Shown here: positions 19,704-32,500 of the stretch, piece after piece
Layout of the letters: every line of letters starts with the position of its first letter
Numbering within the stretch: the first letter of the stretch is position 1
NCBI RefSeq assembly: GCF_963675165.1
Contig: NC_087381.1
Coordinates: 248,001 to 312,000, forward strand
Direction: 5' to 3'
Length of the DNA: 64,000 nucleotides
Source: Halichondria panicea
Taxonomy: Eukaryota > Porifera > Demospongiae > Suberitida > Halichondriidae
Translations under genes and position numbers: made by a program
Notes under the pieces: model-generated
Seen by the model: the letters and a program-made list of their open reading frames with translations, nothing else
Database searches by the model: none
What the model was told of the DNA's origin: nothing

Positions 19704-21626
19704 ATGCGACTTCTTTCCACCTGTATAAAGTTCAAAGCACTAATAAAGCCATCAAGACTGCTCCAAGCACATCCGAGAAACCTAACAGCATTTGCACTGA
19801 GGAGGAAACCTACTCCAAATAGAGACCACCATCACCCCTTGTATTTACACCATAATAGTCTGTCTACAAGAAGTTGTGTTGCTATGGCCGAGGAAGAGGT
19901 TGTCAAGGAGCCTGAATGGAGGGAGTATCTGGGACAAGAAGAAGCTGCTGAATTTGATAATTCTTTATTCTTTGAATACGAGTTCTCTATTGACCAGTTG
20001 ATGGAGTTGGCCGGACTATGCGTGGCGCAGGTACATATGTATACTCGTACACAGTTACCATAGCAATCGGAGAGTGTGCCCGGTCGCACAAAATTACCAT
20101 TATTGGATTTAATAATACAGAGGTAACCCTATTCTTGTTTTCCTCCATGTAGGCTGTGGCTCGTGTGTATCCGCTAGTGGGTGGGGCCAGTGGACGTGTT
20201 CTGGTGGCGTGCGGCCCGGGGAACAATGGAGGTGACGGACTAGCAGCAGCCAGACACCTCCTCATGTTTGTAAGTGCCTCATCGCACAATTATTATATGA
20301 CATGTATGACCGTTCAAAGATGCTATATGCCTACCATACGTGTCGAAGCTGAATTTTTGAAAGGCCATAACTTTTGTTCTGGTGACCCAATTTCAATGAT
20401 TTTGTGGTTTTCTGAAAGCTTAAAAGGAGTTCTTTCAGTTGGTACCTTCAAATCAAATATTATTTTTTTGACCCATTTTTAACTAATGACCATGGGCCCA
20501 TGGTCATTAGTCAAAAATGGGAAATTTGGCCAAGTTCCAAATTTGCGAGTTAAGCATCCCATTTTAAAAAGCCCCTTTTAAGCTTTCAGAAAATTATAAA
20601 TTCAGTGAAATTGGATCATTTCAACACAAGTTACGACCATTCAAAGCCCCCCCCCCCACCCACACACACACACACTTGCAGGGGTACGAACCAATCATCT
20701 TCTACCCGAAGCGAACTTCTAAAGAGATCTACCAACTTCTGGTCAACCAATGCGAGAAGCTGAACATAACTTTCATGGAGGATCTCCCATCTCAGGCTGA
20801 CATTGACAGGGACTATCACGTGATAGTGGACGGCATCTTTGGCTTCAACTTTAAAGGAGCAATACGTCCACCGTTTGAGAGAGTCCTCAGCACTCTACGC
20901 AGTGTGCAGGTGCCCATAGCCTCTGTGGATATACCCTCAGGTGTGCGTGGGCGTGTGTGTGTGTGTGTGTGTGGGGAGGGGGTGGGGTATCAACGATGTC
21001 CAAGTGTTTAGACTGGTAGAATATCAACTGTGTTAACCACCTCTAGACAAAACCTCTTAGGCCTATATGTAGTTATTGGCTGTAAAAAGCTCTTTTTACT
21101 TAACTCTAGTTAAGATTGTGGGACTGAAAGTAGCCAACACTTAGACAATTCTGGGCCCATTACTGTAATTACTGTTATACACGGTGCAGAAGATAGTTAT
21201 AGCATGTGTTTGTTTGTGTATTTGTTGCCAGTTGTCAAGGTGATCAGTGCATACCATACCTGTGAGATCATTACCTCTTTGCCACGTCAACATTGACCAG
21301 TCTCTGACACTACCGAATGCCTGGTTTCCATATCCCATAAATACAAAGAATTCACACATACAATTATTGTTGTCATCTATTTACGCTGTTGTTTGACCCC
21401 TGTTCTGACCCCTGCAGGTTGGGATGTGGAAAAGGGCAATGTCCGTGGGGATGGTTTGAACCCTGACCTCTTGATATCTCTATCTGCCCCAAAGTTGTGT
21501 GCCCAACACTTCAAGGGACGTCATCATTACCTCGGACTCAGAATCATACCCAAAGAACTGGCTGATAAGTATCGTATCAAACTGCCGACGTACCCCAGTA
21601 CCGATCAGATAGTCAAGCTGAAGTGA
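19704..21626 (+). CDS. NAXE: NAD(P)H-hydrate epimerase
   Basis: Four exons (19,704-20,030; 20,153-20,269; 20,682-20,940; 21,418-21,626) join in phase to 303 residues. The enzyme epimerises the damaged cofactors R-NADHX and R-NADPHX so that the partner dehydratase can repair them. Family motifs are present: DQLMELAG near residue 100, [53 protein letters not shown], and LLISLSAPK followed by FKGRHHYLG. The about 60 residues before MAEEEVV are rich in Arg, His and hydroxyls with almost no acids, so they look like a mitochondrial presequence. Length agrees with the human protein (about 288). Intron 2 holds a foldback repeat and ends in a C-run plus CA repeats. Intron 3 starts with GT repeats. Catalytic and ligand residues look conserved. 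Confidence 0.93.
20330..20650. repeat. Foldback repeat in NAXE intron 2
   Basis: This is a member of the AAGCTTTCAGAAAAT palindrome family with GGCCATAACTTTTGTTCTGG and TTTTCTGAAAGCTTAAAAG on one side and their mirror on the other. The centre is the self-complementary GACCATGGGCCCATGGTC. Confidence 0.85.
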
Positions 21627-24600
21627 CTCTCGTGACAAACTGCCTGTACATGTGTGTGTGTGGACTTGTGTGTGGACTTGAGGCTCTCACGGTTGTTTTA
21701 ATTCCATGATTTCTTTCAAAAATAGCCCCTCATTTTATTCTTAAGTGTACATGATCCGTTTTGTGCCATTATCATTTGTCTTAATACGCTTTCCAATTAA
21801 ATCATTATTGTAATTTATTACGTGTTTAAAAAATGTTCTCAACATGTACACACAAAAAAACCAGTAAAATTAATTGCTTAAAGAATTCCCATGACAGCAA
21901 GATTGTATAGACTACACTTACAGTGAGATATAAACTCTGAGACTAATTTTGCTGACCATGTGTGCATAATACTGGGCAATATACTTGAGTCTACCTCTGG
22001 AATAGAATCGTTCACCTACCAGGTCTGAAAGGAGTCCTTAGTGTTAGTGTGATCTATGTACACGCAGTGGCAGCACTTAGCGTGTTAACTAAGTGTGCAT
22101 GGCTCTGACTTGGACTCCAATCAGTCAGTGTACATATTGCTCACTACCTTAATTTATTAGATTATGTGGTTTTGCTTCCGTCAGTGCTTTCTTACACAAT
22201 ACACAATAATTAACCACGACTTGTTCTTTCCCTTGTATAGAATTGTTCCCGGGCATATGTAGTCTAAATACCGACCATAACTGCACTGGCCACAAGAGCC
22301 AACAGACTTAGTAACAGAACTAGCAAGTATGGGTGTACTTGAAGTGTGTCTATCCCCTCATAGTGTTTGTTTGTGCTCCCAAGTATTCGCCCACTCTCAC
22401 CACAATATCGCCTCAGGAGCTTCCCTCGCACACAATACTGTATACAGTAGTACCTGTGCATGAGGAAACCCTCACAATAGGAAGTCAGGCCTAGATGAAA
22501 ACTACCTATGAAGATTATCCCCTTTATAGTACTCCAACTATTACATAGTAATACTATAATAACACGTGTTAATTCTTTCTATTGTATTATTGTTGTTGTA
22601 ATTTACCCCTCTTTATAATACTTATCGGTATAGCGTGCTATATATATAACTGTTACATTATTATTATTCCTACATTATAATGTGTAGCCGTGTGTTTGCT
22701 TCCTATTGCTTGCTTGAGGGCTTAATGGTAACACTTGTTGTTGTCATGTCTTGTTAGTCTGTTTGTCTATTCATAGAACATTGTTCTAGTGCTTGCCTTA
22801 CCGCTATGCTATTCATTACACAGCCCACCAGAGCTTTAGTCTAAAATGGTCTCAAATATCTCAAATGCTAATTGTATCAGTGTCTCCTAACATTGGACAT
22901 ATTAACCTAATGAAGTTGTGACTATCACCTTACAGGATGGGATCTTCCAAACATGTACCGACTTTCAATGTTATCTTAGCCATGTATACTTACTTACTGC
23001 GATGAAATCTCCCGTATATATACCGCTCCTATAAACCAATTAAATGCAAATCCTTAAACATGTACTACATGGGTTTGCTTATAGGTAATGTTGTGTATCT
23101 ATTGTATGGCTTTGTATGTGGTCAGTGTATCCTTTAGGATACTGTTGTTACACAGGTCACCTGTGCTTAGTGTACCTCGGCTCCACGTCTCTATGGACAC
23201 CTGTTGATATATAGATCATAGCCATCTATCCTGTTATGAATAATAATGTTAAAATTACATTTTCAAAAACTAAATATTATACAAATATAAGAAGCCTCTA
23301 GACTACTGCAGGTTATAGTCAGAGGAGGTACGATATCCGCGTGTCATCCACACACACATTATTGAACTTTGACCTAAGGAATGTGTGTGTAAAACATATC
23401 CTTTGACACGCGGATGTCGTACCTCCTCTGGGTTATAGTAAGCATAGGCGTAGGAACCAGGGGGGCAAGGGGGGCAGTTGCCCCCCTCAGCCAAATATTT
23501 TGCTTTTTCGCCCCCCTTAGCCAGCACTGCTCTCTAATTGAAAAAATATTGTGAGCATATTAAATATTGGAGAATTTTAAATTGTGTCTCAGTGATATTG
23601 GTATAACATATTGTTTGCCCCCCTTAGGTAAAACATCTTCCTACCCCTATGGTAAGTTATAGCATGCAGTCCTGTAACAATTTAAATTGCACTTTTAAAA
23701 CTAAGTATGCAATTATAAGCAGCCTACAGGCTATAATTATAGTACGTATGTAGTCGAGAGCATACAGTCTTGTAACAATTTGTCACAGTGATTGCATACC
23801 AGCTGCTGAGTGCCAGACAATAAAGGACGAGTAATTTGTTGGCTCTCTCGACACAGCCAGTAAGTGCATCATTGTTAGCGGAGTGTACCACACACACTAG
23901 ACACAACAGAGTGATAGCGCTGCCCAGCTATACGTATATGTGCGTACAATGATGGTTTTGTTTATTCCCTGCAATTTCACGCCAAGCCAGTTTTTTACAC
24001 GGCTGTACTGGCCACAGAATGTTCCCTGCAATTTCACGCCAAGCCAGTTTTTTACACCGCTGTACTGGCCACAGAATGTTTGACATCATTAGAGCATTGA
24101 GGTCACTAGATACTTCTCAACCACATGCAATGCACCAATTATTGTATGAGGGAGAGAGTAATTAAGATAGGCCATTTCTGTGGTTGCGGTCTAAGCATTG
24201 TCAGCAAGCCACATTGTGTATGCATTCAAGTTCTTATCAGTTGGGGAGAACTTGTACTACTGCAAACCAGCCACAAAAATCCCCCCTATCAGCATAAATT
24301 AGAATACAATACAATAGCTGTATGTTTGTGTTGATGTCATAGATAAAAGTATCTCTATATACTGCGCTGTGATAGCACTGCATGCATTAGTAAGCTTTTT
24401 GAATTGAGTGTTTATTTATTTATTACAGATAGATTCAACTGACCAAATCATCAATGTATACAGTGCCAATCAACTGTGAAGACACAAGCACATGCCACGC
24501 ACAGTTTTGATGACTTGTTGATGGTTATTCAATATTCATAGGATAATTTTAACAACTTGTTTCGTCTTGCTGGTCAGCCTACAAATGTTTGAAGCTTTTC

Positions 24601-24838
24601 AAATGGCTAGGTACAATTAGCGATGCATGTTATAAATTGTTATGGTATGTCCTCTACATTCCGATCTATAGCATCGCTTTAGCATTCATCCAAATATTTT
24701 AACACATCAGAAAAGTTCTTTAATTAATGGAACCATGAAGATTGGCCGGTATAATAATCATGGGTGACAATAAGTTATAAAACAAGTGTTAAAATGCACA
24801 AAGACACACAAAAAAGCACACAATATACATACGTACGT
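21627..24838. other. Intergenic spacer without a recognised gene
   Basis: The 3.2 kb between NAXE and the TPR-like gene is AT-rich with only short, motif-free open frames. Structured elements inside it: an inverted repeat at 23,324-23,430 (arms AGAGGAGGTACGATATCCGC and its near complement); a G/C-rich element at about 23,446-23,645 (GGCGTAGGAACCAGGGGGGC to CTTCCTACCCCTATGG) with mobile-element-like inverted ends; and a 57-bp tandem duplication at 23,965-24,078. Confidence 0.6.
23324..23430. repeat. Inverted repeat (hairpin)
   Basis: AGAGGAGGTACGATATCCGC with GTGTCA at 23,324-23,349 is mirrored by TGACACGCGGATGTCGTACC with TCCTCT at about 23,404-23,430. This gives 26-bp arms with one or two mismatches and a loop of about 55 bp. 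It is likely a short non-autonomous element. Confidence 0.8.
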
Positions 24839-26278
24839 TTAATCATCGTCCAGTTCACTGTCGTCTGATTCTATCATCATGGATCTGATGGGTGTGGCCT
24901 CAAAAGTCATTCTTCGCGGTGTTGCTATCTCCACGATGCCATCCCGTTGGTCGTCACTACTACTTGACCAACTCGGACGATTTTCCCGTTTGACAGGTTC
25001 CACAGACAGCATTCGCATGTGAGCCACAGCCGATGTGGTCATACTTTGGTAAGAGGCAACGGTACAACCGTCGGGGCTAAAACACTCGGTCCATTGTTGC
25101 TTGTCCTCGCATGACAGTGTGGGTGCCGGGCGACGATTGAACAGATATGCTATAGAGTTCCTTTTGCCCGCGTGCAGTTTTTTCTCCTTTTTGTCTCTTA
25201 TTTGAATCATTCCGTCGCTCAGTGCCAGAGGGGATATGATGTTCAAAGGATCGCTGATTTTCCGTTCTATCTCTTCTTTATGAACTACGTTTGAAGGCAC
25301 AGTACTGGAGCCTACTCGAGACAATCTGAGGTGTCCATTGGAGGTGGTTGTGGTTGGACTGAGAAGTTGATCAGCGTCGATAGACTGACTTCTTTGTGAT
25401 TTTTCTAATGGTGATTTTGCACTGGTTGAATCAACAGCTTCGATTGGAATTTTCGACGCCTTGTGCTTGGATTTAATTGATTCGTTGTTCAAACTCTTGG
25501 ACCTTTTACGAATCATTCTACCCAGAGATTTTCTTCGAGACAATTTCGGTGAACTGGAACCACGGGGGAGGGGCTGAGGTGGTGACGACCGTAACGGACT
25601 AGGGGGTGGTTTGGCCAAGCTGGCTGCATAGCGATCTTCCTCGGGAATTTCTGCGATGGACGTGATTTGCTCGAGTTTAATGAGGTTCTTCAGTGCTGTT
25701 TTGAGGTCCTTCTTGTCTCTGCACATGTTGATGCCTTCTTTGTAGACCTGCTTTGCTTTCTCCCATTCGTTTATCACGCACAGAGCGGCCCCCATCCGCA
25801 TGTACCACTTTGACTTGCTCGGATGGTGGTCAGATTCGCTGCTAGCCTTAATGTACACATCTCCCAATTGGTTTAGGATTTTCTTGCAACTCTTATCTGC
25901 AGAATGCACTGGGCTATCGTTCATACGACTCTGCACTTCTCGACGTACTAGTCCACTCACGAAACCAAGATTTGTATCGTACAAGCACTCCAGCTCAGTT
26001 TGCAACTCTATTCCTAGTGCTTCATTGAACTGAGTTACTGCTGATAGGATATCCCCTGAGGCATAAGAAGACCGTCCTACAAACGATGCTGAAACGTATT
26101 CATCCATCACAACACCGATACTCTTTGGAGATGGCATCCCATTATCTGAGTCTTCTATCTCCTCGTCTTCCAGCTCCAGTAGACGTGTTGAAGTTGCAAC
26201 TGTTCGTGCTTCTAGTTCTGTAGTTGATGCAGAACTCAGACTGCTATCTAGCGATGCTGCTCGCTTCTTGTTGAACAT
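24839..26278 (-). CDS. Single-exon TPR-like Ser-rich protein, 479 residues
   Basis: One uninterrupted minus-strand frame begins MFNKKRAASLDSSLSS and ends ESDDSELDDD. Residues about 60-210 are helical with TPR character: ASGDILSAVTQFNEAL, then SKWYMRMGAALCVINEWEKA with KQVYKEGINMCRD and a following helix TALKNLIKLEQI. The rest is low-complexity: Pro-rich (KPPPSPLRSSPPQPLP), then a strongly basic SRRKSLGRMIRKRSKS, many Ser-Pro sites and an acidic tail. That suggests a phosphorylated scaffold or adaptor, but I do not recognise the family. Lack of introns is unusual beside neighbours with many. It starts 288 bp from the myosin start codon, divergently. Confidence 0.8.
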   Translation of the reverse strand: MFNKKRAASLDSSLSSASTTELEARTVATSTRLLELEDEEIEDSDNGMPSPKSIGVVMDEYVSASFVGRSSYASGDILSAVTQFNEALGIELQTELECLYDTNLGFVSGLVRREVQSRMNDSPVHSADKSCKKILNQLGDVYIKASSESDHHPSKSKWYMRMGAALCVINEWEKAKQVYKEGINMCRDKKDLKTALKNLIKLEQITSIAEIPEEDRYAASLAKPPPSPLRSSPPQPLPRGSSSPKLSRRKSLGRMIRKRSKSLNNESIKSKHKASKIPIEAVDSTSAKSPLEKSQRSQSIDADQLLSPTTTTSNGHLRLSRVGSSTVPSNVVHKEEIERKISDPLNIISPLALSDGMIQIRDKKEKKLHAGKRNSIAYLFNRRPAPTLSCEDKQQWTECFSPDGCTVASYQSMTTSAVAHMRMLSVEPVKRENRPSWSSSSDDQRDGIVEIATPRRMTFEATPIRSMMIESDDSELDDD

Positions 26279-26566
26279 GGTTAACTCACTGCAATGGTAG
26301 CTAGCTAGCTCGCTTGTGCGCTTGTATTTACTACAAAGTTGTTACATGATAATTACAAGCGGATGTGTGTGGTCAAATTGCATTTTTCGCCCACACGGGA
26401 AAATTCATTAGATTACGTGCGCATGCTCAACAAACTCTTGAGAGGGGAGGGGCTGCATTGGTGCACGTTAATTAGAAGAGAGGCGGAGCCATGTGCCGGG
26501 ATAGGCTGCTGTGGTAAAGACAGCCAAGAAACCATCATCAAGTGTAGAGACTCTGCACTGAACATC
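26279..26566. promoter_or_regulatory. Shared intergenic region between divergent TPR-like gene and myosin V
   Basis: Only 288 bp separate the two start codons. The region contains GCTAGCTAGCTAGCTCGCT, a GCGCATGCTCA element and GGCGGAGCC. No TATA box is placed at a convincing distance. By layout it should hold both promoters and both 5' leaders. Confidence 0.5.
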
Positions 26567-29500
26567 ATGGATCTCTATACCAAGGTGATGCATTTTGTCA
26601 GACACACAGACACACAGTTTATAAGCTGTACCCCCCCCCACACACACACACAGGGCACACGTGTGTGGGTGGCCAGTGACTCTGTAGTGTGGGAGGATGG
26701 AGAGGTGGTGGACTGTGAGGGTGGGCGTGTCCACGTCAGGTCACATGACGGTCGTTCCCTGGTTATATCGTTACAAGACAACCCCCCTCACTTGATGAAC
26801 CCTGATATTCTAGTGGGAGCTAATGACCTCACATCACTGAGCTACCTACACGAACCAGCAGGTACCACTAATAGAGCTCTACTCCGCCCACTTGACCACA
26901 CCCTCTTTCTCAAAGCCTAATAGAGCATAAATTGTTCTCCAATCGTTCTCATACCGTATAGCGGGTAATTTTTGTATAAACTGCCCAATTAACTATTATT
27001 TTCAATATTTTAAATAATTATTCATACAGCTCAGGATAGATGTTAATAATTACCAATAATTTATTGCATTTTCCATTCCAGTTCTGCACAATCTCAGTGT
27101 TCGGTTCCAGAGATCCGGTACCATCTACACGTACTGTGGTATAGTGCTGGTGGCAGTCAACCCTTACCAGCCATTGCCCATATATGGCAATGAGATAGCG
27201 GCAGCCTACAGTGGACGGCATGCGGTGAACCTTGACCCCCACATCTACGCTATAGCCGAGGAGGCCTTTGCTAGACTAACCAGGTAAGCGGACTGGAATA
27301 ACTTCGTCATAATTATAATTATAGAAATGACAATTCCATTAATATTTGGTTGAGAAACTAGCTGTGTTTAGACACTAGTTGATAAGATCTACATGGGAAG
27401 TACATGAGAAGTACATGGGAAAAGTGCCTCAGAGCAGGTATACTATGGGACTTAGTGTACCTGCAAATTTACTTAGTATACCTAGTATTCCGTTGTCAAG
27501 TAATTGTATTGTAGTCGAGCAGTTTGCACATGCGCACTAGTATCTAAATGAGTTAGACATGCACTGTTTTGTCGGTGTCCATGTGATTTAGAAGCCCTCA
27601 GCCACTTTAGTACCCTCGCTACGTTCGAGATACTAAATCAGTGCCTTTGGGCTTCTAAATCCCATAGACACCTCCAAAACAGTGTCTAACTATTATTTAG
27701 TGTAAGTGATACTTTATAAAAATTTCCCATTTATGTAGAGAAATTAATTTTGTTGTCTGACTCATATCTTTAGAGAGGGGCGCAGTCAGTCAGTGATAGT
27801 GAGTGGGGAGAGTGGAGCGGGGAAGACTGTCAGTGCAAAGTACACCATGAGCTACTGTGCGGCAGTGGGCGGGGCTGAGTCACATGACTGTCATGTGGAC
27901 AGGAAGGTCCTAGCGTCCAATCCGATCATGGAGGTAAATATGCAACCTTTTGTTACACATCTAAACGAGCTCATTCCGAAAATCATACAATCGTTGAATT
28001 TAAACCAACAGAACTCTAGTTACAGAGCCAACTCTAGAACTTGAAGGGACCTGCCTGTAGCGTTAAATAGAGCATCTTTAAACGACCATAACTTTAGTTC
28101 CGTTGGTCCGATAACGTTAATTTTATGATTTTCTGAAAGCTTAGAGAGAGGCCTTTCACATGATGTGTTAAAACATAAATTTTCGTCGGGGCCCAAATTT
28201 GTCATTTTTCGGCCTTGGACCATGGGCTATTATTCATGGTATTGCCAAATTGGCAAATAATTTTTCTCTCAAATATGAACTTTGATGACACCATTTGAAA
28301 GGTATCTTTCTAAGCTTTCAGAAAATCATAAAATCGTTGAATTTAGATCACAACTGTTGTTACAGAGCCAACTCTAGTACTTCAAAGCGAAGGGGATCTA
28401 CATGTATAGTGTTGAGCATTTTTGAATGGCCATATAAAGTTCTGTTGGTCCAATAGCGTTAATCATATGACCAAATCAGTACCCACTGTGCTAGCTGTTT
28501 CTTCAGATACATAGTATAGTTCTATCTTTATTGCCTCCCCCCTCAGGCTATTGGTAACGCTCGTACCACTCGTAACGACAACAGTAGCAGGTTTGGCAAG
28601 TACACTCAGATCAGGTTTAACAAGAGTCACCAAATAACTGGAGCCCTCATGAGCACCTTCCTCCTGGAGAGGTCAAGGTGTGTTCGGCCGTCCCTTGGTG
28701 AGAGGAACTATCACATCTTCTATCAGCTGTGTTCTTGTGCGGAGGAGGAAGAGTTTAGTCACCTCCGATTGTGTGAGTGTGTGGTGTGTGGGTGTGGGTG
28801 TGTGGTGTGTGGGTGTGTGGTGAGGGGGTGATGTTCGCAACATAAGTTATAGATAGCTTCGAAAAGAGTAGAAAAAACACTTCGAGAAAAAAAGCGCGGG
28901 CTCTTATTATAAGTTTATTATAGCCCACGCTTTTGGACAATCTGTGCCTGAAATAATTTACTATTATTAACGTGTTCCTCTCTCCTGTGTAGCTCCGCCT
29001 ACTGACTTCCATTACACTAATCAAGGTGGGTGTGTCCAGATCAACGGTGTGAGCGACCAATCAGAATTCAGGAATACTCGCGAGGCTCTTCGGATGCTTG
29101 GTTTCCATGAAGATCAGGAGGCGTATATATTCCGCGTACTAGCAGCCGTACTTCACCTTGGCAACGTCCAGGTGGGCGTGGCACATTCCGGAGGGGAAGA
29201 CGTATCTACAATCTCATTGGACGATGATCACATGACCCATGCCGCTCAGTTACTGGGAGTGGATAAAGCTCAACTGCGACTCTGGCTAACACATAGACTG
29301 ATAGTAACAGCACGGGAGAGTTTGAAGAAACCACTGTCTCCGGAGCAAGTAAGTGTGTGTGGTGTGGGCGTGTGTGTATAGAAACTACTGTCTCCGGAGC
29401 AAGTGAGTGTGTGTGTGGTGTGGGCGTGTGTGTTTACTGTCATAATTTAGAAGCATGGCGTGGGCTTTTATTAAGTGCAGAATGAGACCTGTTTTCAGAG

Positions 29501-32500
29501 CTAACTTTGATTGTCCATAACTTGTGTTAGGAACGTCCGATTTTAAAGCTAAAAGATGCATTCAGTCAGTAGCTCTGTCATGGTGTGTCTTAGATCTGTG
29601 ATTGCGTTCACAATTTTCCCCTGCAGGCATTATCTGCTCGTGATGGCTTATCCAAACATTTGTACGCTCGTCTATTTGATTGGGTGGTGGTGCAGATCAA
29701 CCAATCACTGAGCAGTCGTCAGTCACATGACCAGCCCTTTATAGGGGTGCTGGACATCTATGGCTTCGAGGTATTCAACGTGAACAGTTTTGAGCAGTTT
29801 TGCATCAACTATGCGAATGAGAAACTGCAGCAACAATTCAACCAGGTTCGTATACATTGCATTTCAATTATTTACCGTGTATAGCGCGAAATTTCCGAGG
29901 CATCCCACGAAAAAACAGCGAAAATTAATTAAGCCCCCTCTAAAATTAGCGCTATACAATATATTAGCGCTATACAATAATTGTTTTATAATAATAATTT
30001 TATCAATTTATATTGATTTATTTGTTTATTTTCTAGCATGTTTTTAAGTTGGAACAACAAGAGTACGTGAGAGAAGCCATTGAGTGGTCGTTCATCCATT
30101 ACCATGACAACCAGCATACCATAGACCTCATCGAAAGCCGACTCGGTATTTTAGATTTACTGGACGAAACATGTCGGGTGAGGTCCCTCGAATAGTAGCC
30201 TCATCCCTCGATTAATGGCCTCCCTCTATTACAGCTCCCCTCGTCTAGCGATGCACTGTTTGTACAGAAGCTCTACTCCGCCCACTTGACCACACCCTCT
30301 TTCTCAAAGCCTCGTACATCTGTACGTAGCTTCTGTGTGACTCACTATGCTGGAGCAGTGGAGTACATGAACACTGGGTTTGTGAGTAAGAACTTGGACT
30401 CTGTTCATATAGAACACGTCAGTCTCGTCAGGGGGAGTAAGGTATGTGTGGGCGTGTGTGTGGGTGGGTGGTGTGGGGGTGTGTCATAGGGGACATGAAC
30501 GTTAATTACGTATCATATTATTGCTATTAGTTCCATTTTCTGTAATCCTTTACTCAGTTTGTCACTGCATGATTATACCGCCCACACAGGACAAACTAGT
30601 GGCAGGGCTGTTTGCTGACAATGCTAAAAGCACAAAGGGAGGAATAAAGAAAGAAACTGTCGGATCTCAGTTCCGAACTTCCCTCTCACAATTAATGAGC
30701 ACCCTCAGTTTGACCACACCCCATTACGTCCGCTGCATCAAACCAAACGACAACAAAACACCTTTCACGTAATAGCAACTAAAAATAATATTAATTATTA
30801 ATTATCATAATTATTACATATATTTTCTCGCATATACATGTCACATGACTATCACATGACCTGCTGCTCAGGTTTGACCCTCATCGTGTAGTGCAGCAGT
30901 TGAGAGCGTGTGGTGTTCTAGAGACGGTGCGGATTAGTGCAGCTGGTTATCCCTCGCGATGGCTTTACGGAGAGTTCAGGGCGCGTTACCGAATGCTAGG
31001 GGTCAAAGGTCATCAGAGGGGGTGTGCTGAGAGGGAGGTGGTCCAAGGATTGCTAGAACGTTGTATCAAGGTACAGAATGCATATATATATATATAATTA
31101 TAGAAGTTATGATTGCATAAGTTATGGCCGTTCAAAGATGCTAAAATTAATGTGTACACTAGAGCCTCCAATTGCCAACTTTTTAAACAGCCGTAATATC
31201 GTGGATCCAATGTCAAAAATGTTATGATTTTCTGAAAGCTTAGAAAAAATTGTTCAAATGGTGTCATCAAAAATCATATTTGAGAGATAAAAGTATTTGC
31301 CAATTTGGCGATACCATGAATAATAGCCCATGGTCCAAGGCCGAAAAATGACAAATTAGGGCCCCGACAAAATTTTGGATTGCAACACATCATTTTAAAG
31401 GTCTCTTTCTAAGCTTTCAGAAATCAAAAAAGTTTTGACATTGGATCAACGATACTAAAGTTAAGGCTGTTGAACTACATTCCATGGTTTAGGGATTCTT
31501 TCAGCTGCCATAACTTCAAAGAGCTCCTCTGGTGTTTCCCAGTCCCATATAATTACTGTAGTTATTTGTAGGACAACTGCCAGTAGCTCTAACATACGTT
31601 GATATAGCCACACGTATAAATGTTTGGTTAGCACTTGTTTCTTATGCAGGATCGTGACAAGTATCGCCTTGGTCGCAGCAAGGTGTTCTTCCGTGCTGGT
31701 CAGGTGGCCTACCTCGAGAGATTGCGCTCTCTGATACTGCAGAGTAGTGGTCTCATGATACAGAAGCATGTGCGTGGATGGATACAACGGAGGAGGTGTG
31801 TTGTGTGGGTGTGTGTGTGTGGGTGTGATGCATGTGCTCAATCGTTGTTAATTAAATGCGTGTACATATGTGTGTTCAGGTACCTGAGTCTAAAGATTCT
31901 CACTGTGAGATTACAAGCTCTGGTGAGGGGCGTGGCTGCAAGGAGGTGTGTCTGTTATCAGGTCACGTGATTGTCATGTGATATTTGTGTATTCGTAGGT
32001 GGGCGTGGCATCTTAGACAGACAAGTGCGGCCACTACTCTTCAGAAGTATATCCGCTGTTTTATTGCCCGGAAACAGTTTCTACGGTTACGATTTGGTTG
32101 CCTGGCGATACAGAGTCTGTTTCGAGGCTTGGCCGCTAGAAAGGTAGATACAAATACACCCCCTCCACACACACACACACCTCACACCACCCACACAGCG
32201 CTATCGTGCCCTCGTGTGTGATGTGAAGGCGACCATGATTCAGAGTGTAGTGCGTGGATGGTTGGAGAGGATACACTACAGACGAGCGTTGAGGGGTGTG
32301 GTCATTGTACAATGCTTGGTTAGGAGGTGGCGTGCTAAGAGACAGCTAAGAGCTCTCAAGGTGAGCAATACATTATAACATGTTGACCTGTTTGATCGTA
32401 CACACTATTATTCTGTAAAATTTTTGAAGTGGTGGATATTTTCAATGACTCCCAAACTTGACCGAATTCTTTTGTTAATCATACATGTACGTGTGTGTGT

